From contig NZ_BAUA01000190.1 in the NCBI RefSeq assembly GCF_000710915.1, positions 1-56,931 of the forward strand: a stretch of 56,931 nt of DNA, written 5' to 3'. Position numbers and translations under genes: made by a program. This DNA comes from Nocardia brasiliensis IFM 10847 (GTDB taxonomy: Bacteria > Actinomycetota > Actinomycetes > Mycobacteriales > Mycobacteriaceae). Each line of letters begins with the position of its first letter. Positions within the stretch are counted from its first letter, which is position 1. Below, piece after piece: positions 33,787-43,231 of this stretch. The notes beneath the pieces were generated by a model. It was not told the origin of the DNA, did no database searches, and saw only the letters and a program-made list of their open reading frames with translations.

Positions 33787-35121
33787 TCAGAGCCGTGGGG
33801 CAACTCGTCGATGTCCGTTCGTCGCGGCCGCCGCCGGCGCCGCCGGTGCCGAGGGTGCGGTGGTGCCGGACAGCACGCCGGCGGGCAGCAGTTTCGTCGG
33901 TTGCGCCGATCGGACCTGATTCGTGCTGCGGCGCATGGTGACCGCCAGATCCTTGACCCGCTCACCGGTGGCCGACTGCCACAGATCGATGATGCGGTTC
34001 ATCGTCTGGGCGGGGCCGGGCCCCGGCACGCCGGTGGAGCGATACAGCAGCTCGGCCTGGGCCTGTTCGTCGAACACCCCGAGTTCGATCGCCCACAGCA
34101 GCGGGGAGACGAGCGTGGCGAGTTCGAACAGTTCGCGCGCCTGCCGCGAGGGCGCCACGCCGACCCGCCTGCCGATCGTCGCGAGCCGATCGGCCGGATT
34201 GCCGCCGCTGATACCCGCGTTGGCGCTGAGATCCCGGACCACCGCGCTCTCGTAGTCGAGCGTGAGGTGGAACCAGTTCAGCAGGCAGACGTAGCTGAAC
34301 TCTTCGCGCGAGAGCATCCCGCCGAGGCGGCGCAGTCGCAGCATCTCCGCCAGGGTCTGGCACAGGTAACCGATGTAACTGGCGTCGGTCGGGTTCGAGC
34401 CGGAGGTGTTGCGCTCGTTCTCGATGCCGAGCCAGACCTGGCGCAGCAGTTCGTTCCACATCTCGATGAAACGGATATTGCTCGCGGCGCCCGCGTCTCG
34501 CTTCCAAGCCTGGCTGTCCGCGCCGGGCGCCGGATGCGGGAGATCGAGTCCGAACATGCGCCAGTAGGCGTTGCGGCGGTTCACCCGCGCATCGGGCCGC
34601 AGCTGACTGGTCAACCCGCCCACCCGGAACAGGGGCGGGTCGCGGAAGAACAGCTCCTCGGTGGCGCGTACCCAGGCCATGGTTTCGACCGAGGGCGCGG
34701 GCAGCGTCTCGCCGACCACGTAGCGCCGCACAACCTCTGCGAAGATCTCGACGGCGCCAGTGCTTTCGACCAGATACGCGTAGAACATGTGGTCCCACAG
34801 CGGCACCACCTGCGGATCGTTGGTCGGGTTGTAGCCGAGCGGCGGCGGGAACGGTGGTGTGCCCGTGGTGGGCCCGTGCACGCCGGACTTGAACGACTCC
34901 TTGATCAAGTTGTCCGGCAGCTGCGTCAACTTGACGGCGGCCGGGTCGCCGAGCGGCACCTTGGTCTCGGTGAAGACCTTGGGCCAGACCGTGATTCCGC
35001 CCTGCGCCCAGATCTCGTCCAGCCACCGGCTCAACTGCTCCGGGTGGAAGGTGAAGACCGCGTCGGCGGGTGTCAGCGGGTCGGTGAGCTTGGGGAGTTT
35101 GGTAGCCAACTGTCGGAACAT
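33787..35121 (-). CDS. Unknown 444-aa protein of the acidic-tag cassette
   Basis: I do not recognise the family. Soluble, Trp- and Pro-rich N-terminal half ('FPPPLGYNPTNDPQVVPLWDHMF'), helical middle and an Ala/Pro-rich C-terminal tail. No catalytic motif or signal peptide found. ATG 35121 follows AAGGAAGG. Tightly packed in the operon (53 bases to the next gene, 13 from the previous), so it probably works with its neighbours. Confidence 0.75.
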   Translation of the reverse strand: MFRQLATKLPKLTDPLTPADAVFTFHPEQLSRWLDEIWAQGGITVWPKVFTETKVPLGDPAAVKLTQLPDNLIKESFKSGVHGPTTGTPPFPPPLGYNPTNDPQVVPLWDHMFYAYLVESTGAVEIFAEVVRRYVVGETLPAPSVETMAWVRATEELFFRDPPLFRVGGLTSQLRPDARVNRRNAYWRMFGLDLPHPAPGADSQAWKRDAGAASNIRFIEMWNELLRQVWLGIENERNTSGSNPTDASYIGYLCQTLAEMLRLRRLGGMLSREEFSYVCLLNWFHLTLDYESAVVRDLSANAGISGGNPADRLATIGRRVGVAPSRQARELFELATLVSPLLWAIELGVFDEQAQAELLYRSTGVPGPGPAQTMNRIIDLWQSATGERVKDLAVTMRRSTNQVRSAQPTKLLPAGVLSGTTAPSAPAAPAAAATNGHRRVAPRL

Positions 35122-35134
35122 GGCGCTGCCTTCC

Positions 35135-35674
35135 TTAAAGTGCCTGCGGCGAGTCGGAGTACGTGAGCGAGACACCGCCGCCGGACCCGGTGCGGACCGG
35201 CCCGTACGTCACGAAGGTGACCGCCCGGACCTGCCCGTCGCAGTCCTGGATCTGCGCCGCGACCGCCTCGGCGGGATATTCGATCGCGAAGGTCGGTTTC
35301 GACCCGCAGCCGTCGCCGTTGCCGCCGTCCCTGCGGATCTCGTCGTAGACGTAGAGGATTTCCGGGCCACGAGCACCGCGGTGGATCACGGCGATCCGGT
35401 CCGCGTAGTTCGGCAGGGCCTTCTGGAATTCCAGCAGTTTGTGCTCGACGTCGACCAGGGCGGGCAACCGCTGGGTGATCGGGCCTTTCGCCGAGAGGTT
35501 GCGCGATTGCAACCCGTATTGCAGCTCCGAGAAGATCGACAGCGTGAAGTCGTTGCCTTCCGCGAGCGTGCTCGGCGCCGCGCTCTCCTGCTGCCGGTAC
35601 TGCTGAAGTACGCCGGTGAACAACTGGATCAGCTGATCCATGTCCACCGCCGCCTTGCCTGGCTCGTTGTCCAT
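35135..35674 (-). CDS. Unknown 179-aa protein of the acidic-tag cassette
   Basis: Small soluble protein; an N-terminal helix ('QLIQLFTGVLQQYRQQ') is followed by a mixed segment with 'IAVIHRGARGPEILYVYDE' and a C-terminal Gly-rich strand region. No known motif. Start ATG 35674; 22 bases after the metalloprotein stop. Confidence 0.7.
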   Translation of the reverse strand: MDNEPGKAAVDMDQLIQLFTGVLQQYRQQESAAPSTLAEGNDFTLSIFSELQYGLQSRNLSAKGPITQRLPALVDVEHKLLEFQKALPNYADRIAVIHRGARGPEILYVYDEIRRDGGNGDGCGSKPTFAIEYPAEAVAAQIQDCDGQVRAVTFVTYGPVRTGSGGGVSLTYSDSPQAL

Positions 35675-35696
35675 GTCGGTCTCCTATCTCCTACGT

Positions 35697-36950
35697 TCAG
35701 GCGGCGACGCGGTCGCCGCCACCCATCCGGCGCAGCCATGTCTCCATTTCCGATGGCGCGGTGGACGATTCGAGACCGCGCAGCACGGTCAGCGCCAGAA
35801 TCCGCATCGGCTCGACCCGCTGCAGGTAGGTCGAGGTGTACAGCGAGGCGCCCGCGCGGTCGGCCAGCCGGTTCAGTTCGGCCGGCGACACCCGTCGTGG
35901 GTCGGCCAGTGCCGAAAGCGGCACGCCGTGGAAGGCTCGCATCGGCCTGCGCGTGCACACCTCGGCGATCGTGGGCAGCAGCGGCATGCTGGCCGCCACG
36001 ATCGCGCCCACCTCCGAAGAAGCTTGTGCGAGTGGATGTCTGGCCTGCCAGCGAGCGGCCAGCGCGTCCCACGGGCCCGCGCCGAACCAGCTCCGGCACA
36101 ACGCCGCGTTGAACTGCACCCGCAGCGCCGAGACCGGATGCGGGTCGCCGAACGGCATCCGGTACACCTGGCTCGACGGACCGTCCACGACGGTCGCCAA
36201 GGCCGGCACCGGCGCGTACCCCAGCAAGCTGAAGGCGTAGACGTCGGCCGCCACCTCGGAAGCCCAACCGCGCCAAGCGCGCGCCGCGAGCGAACTGTGC
36301 GGCGCCAGGGCGGCATGCAGGGCTGCCGCCAATTCCTTTGTCCAACTGGTCAAATGGGCAACCTGGTGGCCGGTCTCGTGCACCAGGGAGGTCGGCTGCC
36401 ACAGATTGTGCCGAGTGATCTTGATCGCGGCCGCCGGTGACAGCGAGGCGTCCCAGAGCCGGGCGCCGGAGCGCAGGATCGACGCGCCCATGCCCTTGTC
36501 GAGATAGGTGAGCACCGGCGGTGTGTCGATGCCGAGCGGCCGCAGCACCTGATCCATGCTGTGCACGGCCAGGGCGTCCAGCCCGCGCAGCACCGCCGCG
36601 GTGCGCGGATTCGTCCTGGTATTCACCGCGTCGCAGTAGAAGTCGACCATGGCTTCCGCGCGGCCGTACCGGCGGCGCAACCTGAGCAGTTCCGCGCGTG
36701 CGGTTTTCAGGTCGGCCGGCGTCGTCGCAGCTTTGATCGTGAACAGTGCGCGGTCCGCCTGCGCGGTGAGCGTGCGCGCCTGGCCGGTGAGGCTCGCGCG
36801 GACGCTGAGCCCGAGGTAGGACTCCAGTTCGCGCCACGCCACCGGTGACGCGCTGACCTCGAGGTCGCCCAGCGCCGCGCACGCGCGCCGCCAGTGCCGT
36901 GCCTCAGCGGCCAGCGCGGCGGTCTCGGTGGCGAATCGGGCGTCCATCAC
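35697..36950 (-). CDS. HExxH metallopeptidase-like protein
   Basis: 417 aa with a zinc-binding HETGH at residues 191-195 ('SLVHETGHQVAHL') and an acidic block 'SEVAADVYAF' about 35 residues later that may give the third ligand. A long helical N-terminal region precedes it. No signal peptide. The family is not identified; protease activity is inferred from the motif only. ATG start overlaps the upstream stop as ATGA, so it is coupled to the 805-aa protein. Confidence 0.7.
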   Translation of the reverse strand: MMDARFATETAALAAEARHWRRACAALGDLEVSASPVAWRELESYLGLSVRASLTGQARTLTAQADRALFTIKAATTPADLKTARAELLRLRRRYGRAEAMVDFYCDAVNTRTNPRTAAVLRGLDALAVHSMDQVLRPLGIDTPPVLTYLDKGMGASILRSGARLWDASLSPAAAIKITRHNLWQPTSLVHETGHQVAHLTSWTKELAAALHAALAPHSSLAARAWRGWASEVAADVYAFSLLGYAPVPALATVVDGPSSQVYRMPFGDPHPVSALRVQFNAALCRSWFGAGPWDALAARWQARHPLAQASSEVGAIVAASMPLLPTIAEVCTRRPMRAFHGVPLSALADPRRVSPAELNRLADRAGASLYTSTYLQRVEPMRILALTVLRGLESSTAPSEMETWLRRMGGGDRVAA

Positions 36951-39364
36951 TTCATTCCCGGGATGGCGACGACCTCGGCGACGGGCAGCTGTCCCGAATC
37001 CGCCGCTACGCCGGTGAAAGTCACCGTGAGCGTCACGCCGTCCGCCGGATCGGCGACGGCGGCGGCGAACTGGGCGCCCCGCTGCGCAAGATAGGTGGCG
37101 ATGCCGGTGCTGGTCGCGGCGGTCAGATCGCCGGCCAGTTTCGCCGCCGCGACCGGGTCGGTCGACAACTCGGCTTGCAGCAAGCGCCGCGCGATCCGAT
37201 AGTGCAGGCGCGGCAGGAAGATCTCGCGCAACGCCGACAGCACGGCGGGCAGATCGCGCTGTCCCGCGGGCGCGGCGCGTTGCAGGCGGGCCTGCATGGC
37301 CCGGGCTCGCCGCTCGGACAGCTTGATCACGATCCGCATCCGCTTCGTGGCCGGATCCCAGCGCACCGTGGTGAGCCTGCGCGGCCGACGGCCCTTGCGC
37401 GCCGGCAGTTTCGCGACGCGCACACGGAAGTAGCGCTGGCCGGGCACGGGCCGGTAGGCGCCGGGAGCGGTCCCGACCCGGCGGCGGCGACCGAGCGCGG
37501 GTTCGCGCAGTAGCAGTCCCGCGGCCTCGGCGGTGAGCGGCTGATATTCCTCCGCGGCGGGTTGCTCTGCCGCGGGCAGGGTTTCATCGCGGGTGAGGTG
37601 CCCCAGCATGGTGCCGGGCATGGTCTCGTAGAGGTCGATCTCGGCCTGCACCGGCCACCGATCGACGCCGCGGTCGAGCAGGTAGGACTCCAGCGTGCCA
37701 CCGTCGTTCCAGCGCACCGCCCGCGCCACCTGCCGCGGGATCGGCACCGCGAAAACCCTGGTGTACTTGCGGAATCGGTAGCGCGGTCCGGTCGAGCGGG
37801 GCAGCATCACCCAGAAGCCGCCCTCCTCCGCGGTTTCCCGCTCGGGCAGGTCGGCGCGCAACAGCCGGTCGGGCAGGTATGCGGCCGCGGATTCGGCGAA
37901 CGCGCGCTGCACCGCGGCACTTACTTGAAGCGGATCGGTGAACGCTTCCTCGGGCAACTCCTCGAGGACGCGCGCCACCGTCGCCTCGACCGCCGAGGCG
38001 AGCGCCTCGCCGGGGATCGTATCTTCCTCCTGGCCGGTGGCTTCCAGGCCGAGCGCGGTGAAACCGACCCCGACCACCGCCCGCGCGATCAGGACTGACG
38101 GGTCCTGACCCGCGATCTTGCCGATGGTGCGGGCCGCGTCGGGACCGACCATCCCCTTGATCAGCTTCGCCAGCGGCTGCGCGATCAGATTGATCAGCTT
38201 CGCCCGCGCCCCGGTCACTTTCAGCCCCAGTTTGAGCAGCGGCCGGATCGCCAGCACCGCCGGGACGAACTGCTCGATCTCGGCGATCGGCGGGTCCTCG
38301 CCCGTGTAGGCGCTCAGCTGGGCGGCGAGCCGGGCCCGAGCGTCGTCCAATTCGGCGACCGTATTCGCCTCGGGCTCTTCGGCCTCGGCTTCGTCGTACT
38401 CCTGCGCGTCGGCCTCGTCGTGCTCCTCCGCCGTGAACATCGCGAAGAGCTGGTGATCGAAATCCTGCGCCAGCAGCGCCGCCGTGCCGAGTTCGTCTGC
38501 GGCCTCGTCGGTTTCGTCCGCGGTCTCGTCGGCGGCCTCGCCGATCCCGAGCCGCTTGGCCAGCATCGGCACCAGCGGCCGGATCTCGGCGGGCAGGATC
38601 CGGGTCAGCGGGTTGAGCAGTTTCGCGACGACGCCCTCGAGCAGCGCAAGCCCGATCTTCTTCAGCCGCTGCAGGATCGGCCCGAGCACGTGCTTGCCGA
38701 CGGCCTGCAATCCGCTCTTGATCGTCTTCAGCCCGCTCTTCGCGACGTTGAGCACGCCCTTCACCGGGTTACGGACGAACCCGACCGCCTGCCGGATCTT
38801 CTGCTTGATGACGGACTTGACCTTGCGGGTGATCTTGCTGAGGAAGTTCTCGAACACCTCGGAATCGAGGGCGGCCGGGGCTTGCAGCGAGTCGAGCAGT
38901 TCGTCGAGTTCCTGCTCGGCCAGCCCGTGCAGATCCGCGTTCTCCAGCCCGCTCGCGAAGCTGTCGATGGTGCGTTCCCATGCGCTGATCAGCGGTGCGA
39001 GCCACTCCTGCAACGACTCCCGGCACTCGGACTCCGAGGGCGGCACCGACCACTGCTGGGCATCGGAGAGCGCCCGCGCGGCTCCTTCGTCGAGCAGTTG
39101 CTCGAGCGCCTCGGTGAATTCTTCGTCGTGCAGTGCCGCCAGGAACTCGGTGGCGAGTTGCGACTGCTCGTCCGCCACCGAGTAGCTGTGCTCCCCGAAG
39201 GGTGATTCGGTGAACGAGTAGCTTTCGAACGGCGACTCGTCCAGGGCGGCCGTCGGCTGCTCGGCCGCCTCGTCCACCGCCTCGCCGAAGGGCGAGAGCC
39301 CGGAAAAGGGCGAGACATATTCCTCGGTAGCACCGCGAGACTCGGTGTATGAGTCACTGCGCAT
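36947..39364 (-). CDS. Large 805-aa protein with acidic SPF motifs and basic amphipathic segment
   Basis: First gene of the operon, ATG 39364 with GGAGG 8 bases upstream. The N-terminus is acidic and repeats S-P-F ('SPFSGLSPFGEA', 'ESPFESYSFTESPFGE'). Residues about 175-260 switch to a Lys/Arg-rich amphipathic stretch ('KSVIKQKIRQAVGF', 'KTIKSGLQAVGKHVLG') followed by hydrophobic helices, reminiscent of membrane-active proteins. The C-terminal third is Arg-rich with 'RYRFRKYTRVFAVPIPRQ'. No enzyme motif or signal peptide. Role unknown; scaffold or membrane-acting protein are guesses. Confidence 0.75.
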   Translation of the reverse strand: MRSDSYTESRGATEEYVSPFSGLSPFGEAVDEAAEQPTAALDESPFESYSFTESPFGEHSYSVADEQSQLATEFLAALHDEEFTEALEQLLDEGAARALSDAQQWSVPPSESECRESLQEWLAPLISAWERTIDSFASGLENADLHGLAEQELDELLDSLQAPAALDSEVFENFLSKITRKVKSVIKQKIRQAVGFVRNPVKGVLNVAKSGLKTIKSGLQAVGKHVLGPILQRLKKIGLALLEGVVAKLLNPLTRILPAEIRPLVPMLAKRLGIGEAADETADETDEAADELGTAALLAQDFDHQLFAMFTAEEHDEADAQEYDEAEAEEPEANTVAELDDARARLAAQLSAYTGEDPPIAEIEQFVPAVLAIRPLLKLGLKVTGARAKLINLIAQPLAKLIKGMVGPDAARTIGKIAGQDPSVLIARAVVGVGFTALGLEATGQEEDTIPGEALASAVEATVARVLEELPEEAFTDPLQVSAAVQRAFAESAAAYLPDRLLRADLPERETAEEGGFWVMLPRSTGPRYRFRKYTRVFAVPIPRQVARAVRWNDGGTLESYLLDRGVDRWPVQAEIDLYETMPGTMLGHLTRDETLPAAEQPAAEEYQPLTAEAAGLLLREPALGRRRRVGTAPGAYRPVPGQRYFRVRVAKLPARKGRRPRRLTTVRWDPATKRMRIVIKLSERRARAMQARLQRAAPAGQRDLPAVLSALREIFLPRLHYRIARRLLQAELSTDPVAAAKLAGDLTAATSTGIATYLAQRGAQFAAAVADPADGVTLTVTFTGVAADSGQLPVAEVVAIPGMK

Positions 39365-39429
39365 TGTGGTCACCTCCGCAAACGACGGGCGTTTCGCGTC
39401 ACTGTGCGCGACCACGGTGTGCGCGAACG

Positions 39430-39672
39430 TCAACGCTTCGTCTCTCCCGGCGCGGTCTCCCCCGGCACGCGATCTGCGCCCAGTTCGGCGAGCAAGGTGG
39501 CGACCCGCGCCAGCGACGCGTCGATATCGGCGAACACCCATTCCCGGGCGGAGTCCGGCTCGGCGGAGCCGGCCAGTACGCGGATGATCAGACGTCCCCG
39601 GTCCCGCCAGGCCCGCACCACGATCGTTCTGCTCTCGGGTCCACTCACCGGACCACGGTCGCGCGCGGCCAT
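39430..39672 (-). CDS. Small 80-aa protein next to the BTAD regulator
   Basis: Compact soluble protein ('RTIVVRAWRDRGRLIIRVL', 'FADIDASLARVATLLAEL') with GGGAG 5 bases before ATG 39672. Similar short proteins accompany BTAD regulators in actinobacteria as far as I recall. 65 bases upstream of the 805-aa gene, so it could be the true first gene of the operon. Function unknown. Confidence 0.6.
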   Translation of the reverse strand: MAARDRGPVSGPESRTIVVRAWRDRGRLIIRVLAGSAEPDSAREWVFADIDASLARVATLLAELGADRVPGETAPGETKR

Positions 39673-39791
39673 ACCAACTCCCGTCAATGCCGAGGCGGCG
39701 GCGTTGACGTGGCGTTGACGCACGCGCAGCACCGGGTCGGCACGCTGGCAGCACTCGGCCGCGTTGCGGCCGGTGACGGAGGGATGATCCG

Positions 39792-40589
39792 ATGGCGGTC
39801 GCCATTTGCCTGCTCGGCGGTTTCGCGCTGCGCGTGGACGCGAACCACGTTGCCCTGCCGCAGCATTCACGACGCGTGCTGGCCTATCTGGCGCTGGATC
39901 ACATCGCCCAACCCGATTGCGACCGCGGCCTGCTCGCGGAACGCCTGTGGCCCGACGCCCCCGCAGACCGGTCCCGGGCGAGTTTGCGCACCGCCCTGTG
40001 GCGGATCCGGCAGGCCGGTCCCGCACTGGTGCACGGCGCCGGCGGCCGGTTGCGGCTCGGCGCCGACGTGACGGTCGACGTGCACGAGTTCCGGAGCAAC
40101 GCCGAACGCATGCTGGGCGCGCAGTCCGACTGCCCGCGCGACCGCGCCGCTCTGCTCGCCCGTACCAGCGAGCTGCTGCCGGGCTGGGACGAGACCTGGC
40201 TGCTGCTCGCGCGAGAACAGTTGCGGCAGATGCGGTTGCACGCCCTGGAAACGGACGCGCGCAAGCTCGCGGCGCGGGGTCGCTACCACGAGGCGATCGA
40301 GGCGATGCTCGCCGTGGTCGCCGAGGAACCGCTGCGCGAATCGGCACAGACCGCGCTCATCGAGGCGCATCTGGGCGAGGGCAACGTGGTCGAGGCGCGC
40401 AGGCAGCTGCGCCTGTTCGCGGATCTGCTGTGGACCGAACTGAGCATCCGGCCGTCACCGGAGTTGTTCGGGCGGGTCGGCATGGCCGCCCCGCCGCCGA
40501 CCGCGCCCGTGTCCCGATCAGTCGATCGTCATGTCACGCTGGGCGAGCGCCGCGTGCTCCCACACATGGGTGCCCGACGCCGGATGTGA
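39792..40589 (+). CDS. SARP/BTAD-type transcriptional activator (copy 1)
   Basis: 265 aa: N-terminal OmpR-like winged helix ('LLGGFALRVD', 'LAERLWPDAPADRSRASLRTAL') and C-terminal BTAD domain ('PGWDETWLLLAREQLR', 'EEPLRESAQTALIEAHL'). It lacks the ATPase/TPR extension of AfsR, so it is a small SARP. Such proteins activate secondary-metabolite operons. Divergent from the acidic-tag operon, which it may control. The last 72 bases overlap the M1-type protease gene on the other strand. Clearly paralogous to the gene at 42272-43108. Confidence 0.88.
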   Translation: MAVAICLLGGFALRVDANHVALPQHSRRVLAYLALDHIAQPDCDRGLLAERLWPDAPADRSRASLRTALWRIRQAGPALVHGAGGRLRLGADVTVDVHEFRSNAERMLGAQSDCPRDRAALLARTSELLPGWDETWLLLAREQLRQMRLHALETDARKLAARGRYHEAIEAMLAVVAEEPLRESAQTALIEAHLGEGNVVEARRQLRLFADLLWTELSIRPSPELFGRVGMAAPPPTAPVSRSVDRHVTLGERRVLPHMGARRRM

Positions 40590-42236
40590 ACGGCGCGCGT
40601 GCACCGAAGCCAGCACCGACACCCTGGTGCCGCGCGCGGGCAGCAGCGCCGCGGGTAGCCGGGCCGACACGGTACGCCAACGGCCCGGCGCGAGTTCGAA
40701 ACCCACCGCCGCCGTCTGCGCGGGAAAGAAGTCCACGGGAAAGGTGGGCGGTGCGCCGGTGGCGACTCGTAACGCGAAGGTGACGACAAAGCAGCGGCAC
40801 GCTCCAGCTGCCGCCATGTTGGCTATCCGGGCGTGAATCCAGTTGTCCTGTCCGGCTTTCGGGTTCACGTGGACCGCGATCCGGTCGTCCCCGTGCCGGT
40901 TCCACAGGCGCGGCGCCGACCCGAAGACCGCGCGCGCGTCCGGCGTGGACTCCGCGAAGCCGTAGACGAATCGGTGGCAGGCATCGACGAGATCCGTGGC
41001 ACCGGAACCGGACACCAGATGCGCGACCAATTCCGCTGTGCTGACCGGGGTCCCGCGGCGCGCGCGGTACAGCTCCCCCATCAGCGCGCGCAGCGGGGCC
41101 GCGCCGATCCGTTGCGCCACACCGCGAAAGAAGCGACTGCCGTCGTCGTACGCCGCCGTCGGTGTGCTGCGCTGGAACGCCTGCCGCGCGCACAGCCGCA
41201 CCGGCGCGCGGGTGTAATCGAAACTCTCGGTGCGAGTGTCGCCGTCGTCCCGGAAGCTGGTGTACGCCTCGTCCCACCACCCGTCGGTCTGTGCCGCCGG
41301 GCTCAGGCCGCGGGCGAACCACGAATGAAAGACCTCGTGGCCGAGCGCACCGGCTGCGGTGGTCGCCCCGCCCGCGTATTCCATGCCGCCGCCCGCGCCG
41401 TGGAACAGGCACACGAAACGGTCACCGAGGAACGCGCCGAAGGCGGTCTCGTACTCCGCCAGGAGTACGCCGACCCGAGTGTGCAGCGCGGGCAGATTCT
41501 CTTGGCCGCCGACAAGTTTCCAGGTCTCCAGCACCACCGACCGCCCGGACACCGGCAACGATACGGTCGACGAGCGCAGCACGACCGAGTCCGCCGGTCG
41601 CAGCTCCAGCAGCGACGACATCGTGGTGAACCAGGACGGGAAACGCACCGTCCAGGCGTTGGCGCCGACCACGGTCGCGGCGCCGTTGGTGATCAGCGAA
41701 TGGGCGACCGCCGTTCCGGTGACCCGCAATTCGAGCGTCCACGGGAATTGGTCGAACGGCAGGTTCGACGGGAACCAGGCCTCCAGGTACCGGCCCGCAT
41801 ACAGGTCGGACATGCCGAAAGACCAGCGCACCCGCCCGCTCGACCAGTGCAGCACCGGCGGATAGGCCCCACCGAGATCGGCGTCCGGCGTATCGAGCCG
41901 GTACGTCACGCTCAGCCGATGCGCCGATCCGGCCGCCTGGGTGCGGCCGATCACCCGGATCGAGCTGTGCGCACCGGCTCCGACATCGTGGGCGGCCAGC
42001 TCGGCGGGGTCGAGCCGGGTTCCGTCGAGCCGGGCGGTACGCACGCTCTGCCGGAGGTCGAAGATCGGTGCTCCCGCGTGCGGGCCGACCACGTAGTCAA
42101 CGGTCGCCTCGACGGACCCGATACCGGACGCGGCGTCGAGCGTGACGACCGCGCGCAATTGCTCGATGTGCATCGGCACCGCGCGCAGCCGGCCGATCGG
42201 CGTCGGCGGCGGTGCGTTGCGGAAATCGAGCGGCAT
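40518..42236 (-). CDS. M1-type zinc aminopeptidase-like protein
   Basis: 572 aa with the complete gluzincin signature: His300-Glu301-x-x-His304, then Glu323 after 18 residues, and 'GGGMEYAGG' (about 282-290) in the place of the M1 GxMEN exopeptidase motif. N-terminal beta-rich domain as in M1 enzymes; a C-terminal beta domain replaces the usual helical domain. No signal peptide. ATG 42236 is chosen where the beta domain begins; the frame upstream overlaps the regulator gene. It sits between the two BTAD regulators. Confidence 0.82.
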   Translation of the reverse strand: MPLDFRNAPPPTPIGRLRAVPMHIEQLRAVVTLDAASGIGSVEATVDYVVGPHAGAPIFDLRQSVRTARLDGTRLDPAELAAHDVGAGAHSSIRVIGRTQAAGSAHRLSVTYRLDTPDADLGGAYPPVLHWSSGRVRWSFGMSDLYAGRYLEAWFPSNLPFDQFPWTLELRVTGTAVAHSLITNGAATVVGANAWTVRFPSWFTTMSSLLELRPADSVVLRSSTVSLPVSGRSVVLETWKLVGGQENLPALHTRVGVLLAEYETAFGAFLGDRFVCLFHGAGGGMEYAGGATTAAGALGHEVFHSWFARGLSPAAQTDGWWDEAYTSFRDDGDTRTESFDYTRAPVRLCARQAFQRSTPTAAYDDGSRFFRGVAQRIGAAPLRALMGELYRARRGTPVSTAELVAHLVSGSGATDLVDACHRFVYGFAESTPDARAVFGSAPRLWNRHGDDRIAVHVNPKAGQDNWIHARIANMAAAGACRCFVVTFALRVATGAPPTFPVDFFPAQTAAVGFELAPGRWRTVSARLPAALLPARGTRVSVLASVHARRSHPASGTHVWEHAALAQRDMTID

Positions 42237-42271
42237 CCGCGCAGCATGCTCCGCTGTCGTAGGCGTCGGCG

Positions 42272-43108
42272 TCAATGACGCGTAGTCGCCGTGCACACCC
42301 AGACCCCGGCCCGCCGCCCGAGCTCGGCCGACGGGCGCAGCGCGAGTTCGCGCCACAGCGTCGCCGCGAAGAGATCGAACTGTCTGCGCGCCTCGGCCGC
42401 GTTGCCCTCGCCGAGGTGGGCATCGATCAGAATCGCCTGCGCGGATTCGCGCAGCGGCTCCTCGGCGACGACCCGCAAGATCAGATCGATCGCCTGCGGA
42501 TAGCGGCCCTGGGCGCAGTCCCTGCGGGCCACCGCCTCCAACGTGTGCAACCGCAGCAACCGCAACTGTTCGCGGAACAGCACCAGCCAGTCCTCGTCCC
42601 ATCCCGGCAGGAGCTCGGCCGCCGTGCACAGTGCGCGCACGTTCGCCGCCGGGCCTGCGCACCCGGCCAGCAGGGCCTCGGCCCGACGCCGGAATCGATC
42701 CACGTCGACCTCGACCTGATCGGTCAACCGCACGCGCTCCGCGTCGCCGCCGAGCAGGCCGGGTCCGGCCCGGCGGATGCGCCACAGTGCCGTGCGCAGG
42801 CTGGCCGAGGACCGATCCGGCGACGAGTTCTCCCACAATCGTTCGGCCAGCACTCGCCGTCCACACTCGGCCACGGTCATCCGGTGCAGTGCGAGATAGG
42901 CGAGCACCCGCTGCGCGTGCACCGGTAACACCACTTTCGCCCCGGCCACCCGCAACTCGAACCCGCCGAACAACGACAACTGCGCGGCGACCCCGGGCAA
43001 GTCCGCGCAAGTGCCCGCACGCGTCCCGGTGATCCTGGTCCGCGGGTACGCCGGGATGGGGCCTGCCGCCCTGCCCGCCATCGCTGAATTCGCTACCCAC
43101 ATGGTCAC
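42272..43108 (-). CDS. SARP/BTAD-type transcriptional activator (copy 2)
   Basis: 278 aa, paralogue of the 39792-40589 product ('LFGGFELRV', 'LHRMTV', 'ASLRTALWRIRRAGP', 'PGWDEDWLVLFREQLRLLRLH', 'AHLGEGN'). Winged helix then BTAD. The start is uncertain: GTG 43108, ATG 43102 and later codons are possible because the DNA-binding domain begins about 42 residues in. Transcribed with the M1-type protease gene 35 bases downstream. Confidence 0.85.
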   Translation of the reverse strand: MTMWVANSAMAGRAAGPIPAYPRTRITGTRAGTCADLPGVAAQLSLFGGFELRVAGAKVVLPVHAQRVLAYLALHRMTVAECGRRVLAERLWENSSPDRSSASLRTALWRIRRAGPGLLGGDAERVRLTDQVEVDVDRFRRRAEALLAGCAGPAANVRALCTAAELLPGWDEDWLVLFREQLRLLRLHTLEAVARRDCAQGRYPQAIDLILRVVAEEPLRESAQAILIDAHLGEGNAAEARRQFDLFAATLWRELALRPSAELGRRAGVWVCTATTRH

Positions 43109-43231
43109 GTCTTTCGACGAACTTCAATCTTTCGACACCATGACACCGCAGGTCAGGATGCCGCGCCTGAGTAGATCGCTACCCGAATCGGGGCGAATCC
43201 AGCGAAACGGGTCCGCTGACCGAACTCGGGC

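Noticed and set aside
39430..40347. 305-aa minus-strand ORF opposite the BTAD gene
   Set aside because: The N-terminal part is Arg/Ala-rich shadow sequence. Only the last 80 codons have a ribosome site and protein-like composition.
29432..43108. Prophage or contractile injection system
   Set aside because: No capsid, tail, sheath, baseplate, terminase, integrase or AAA+ loading gene is recognisable.
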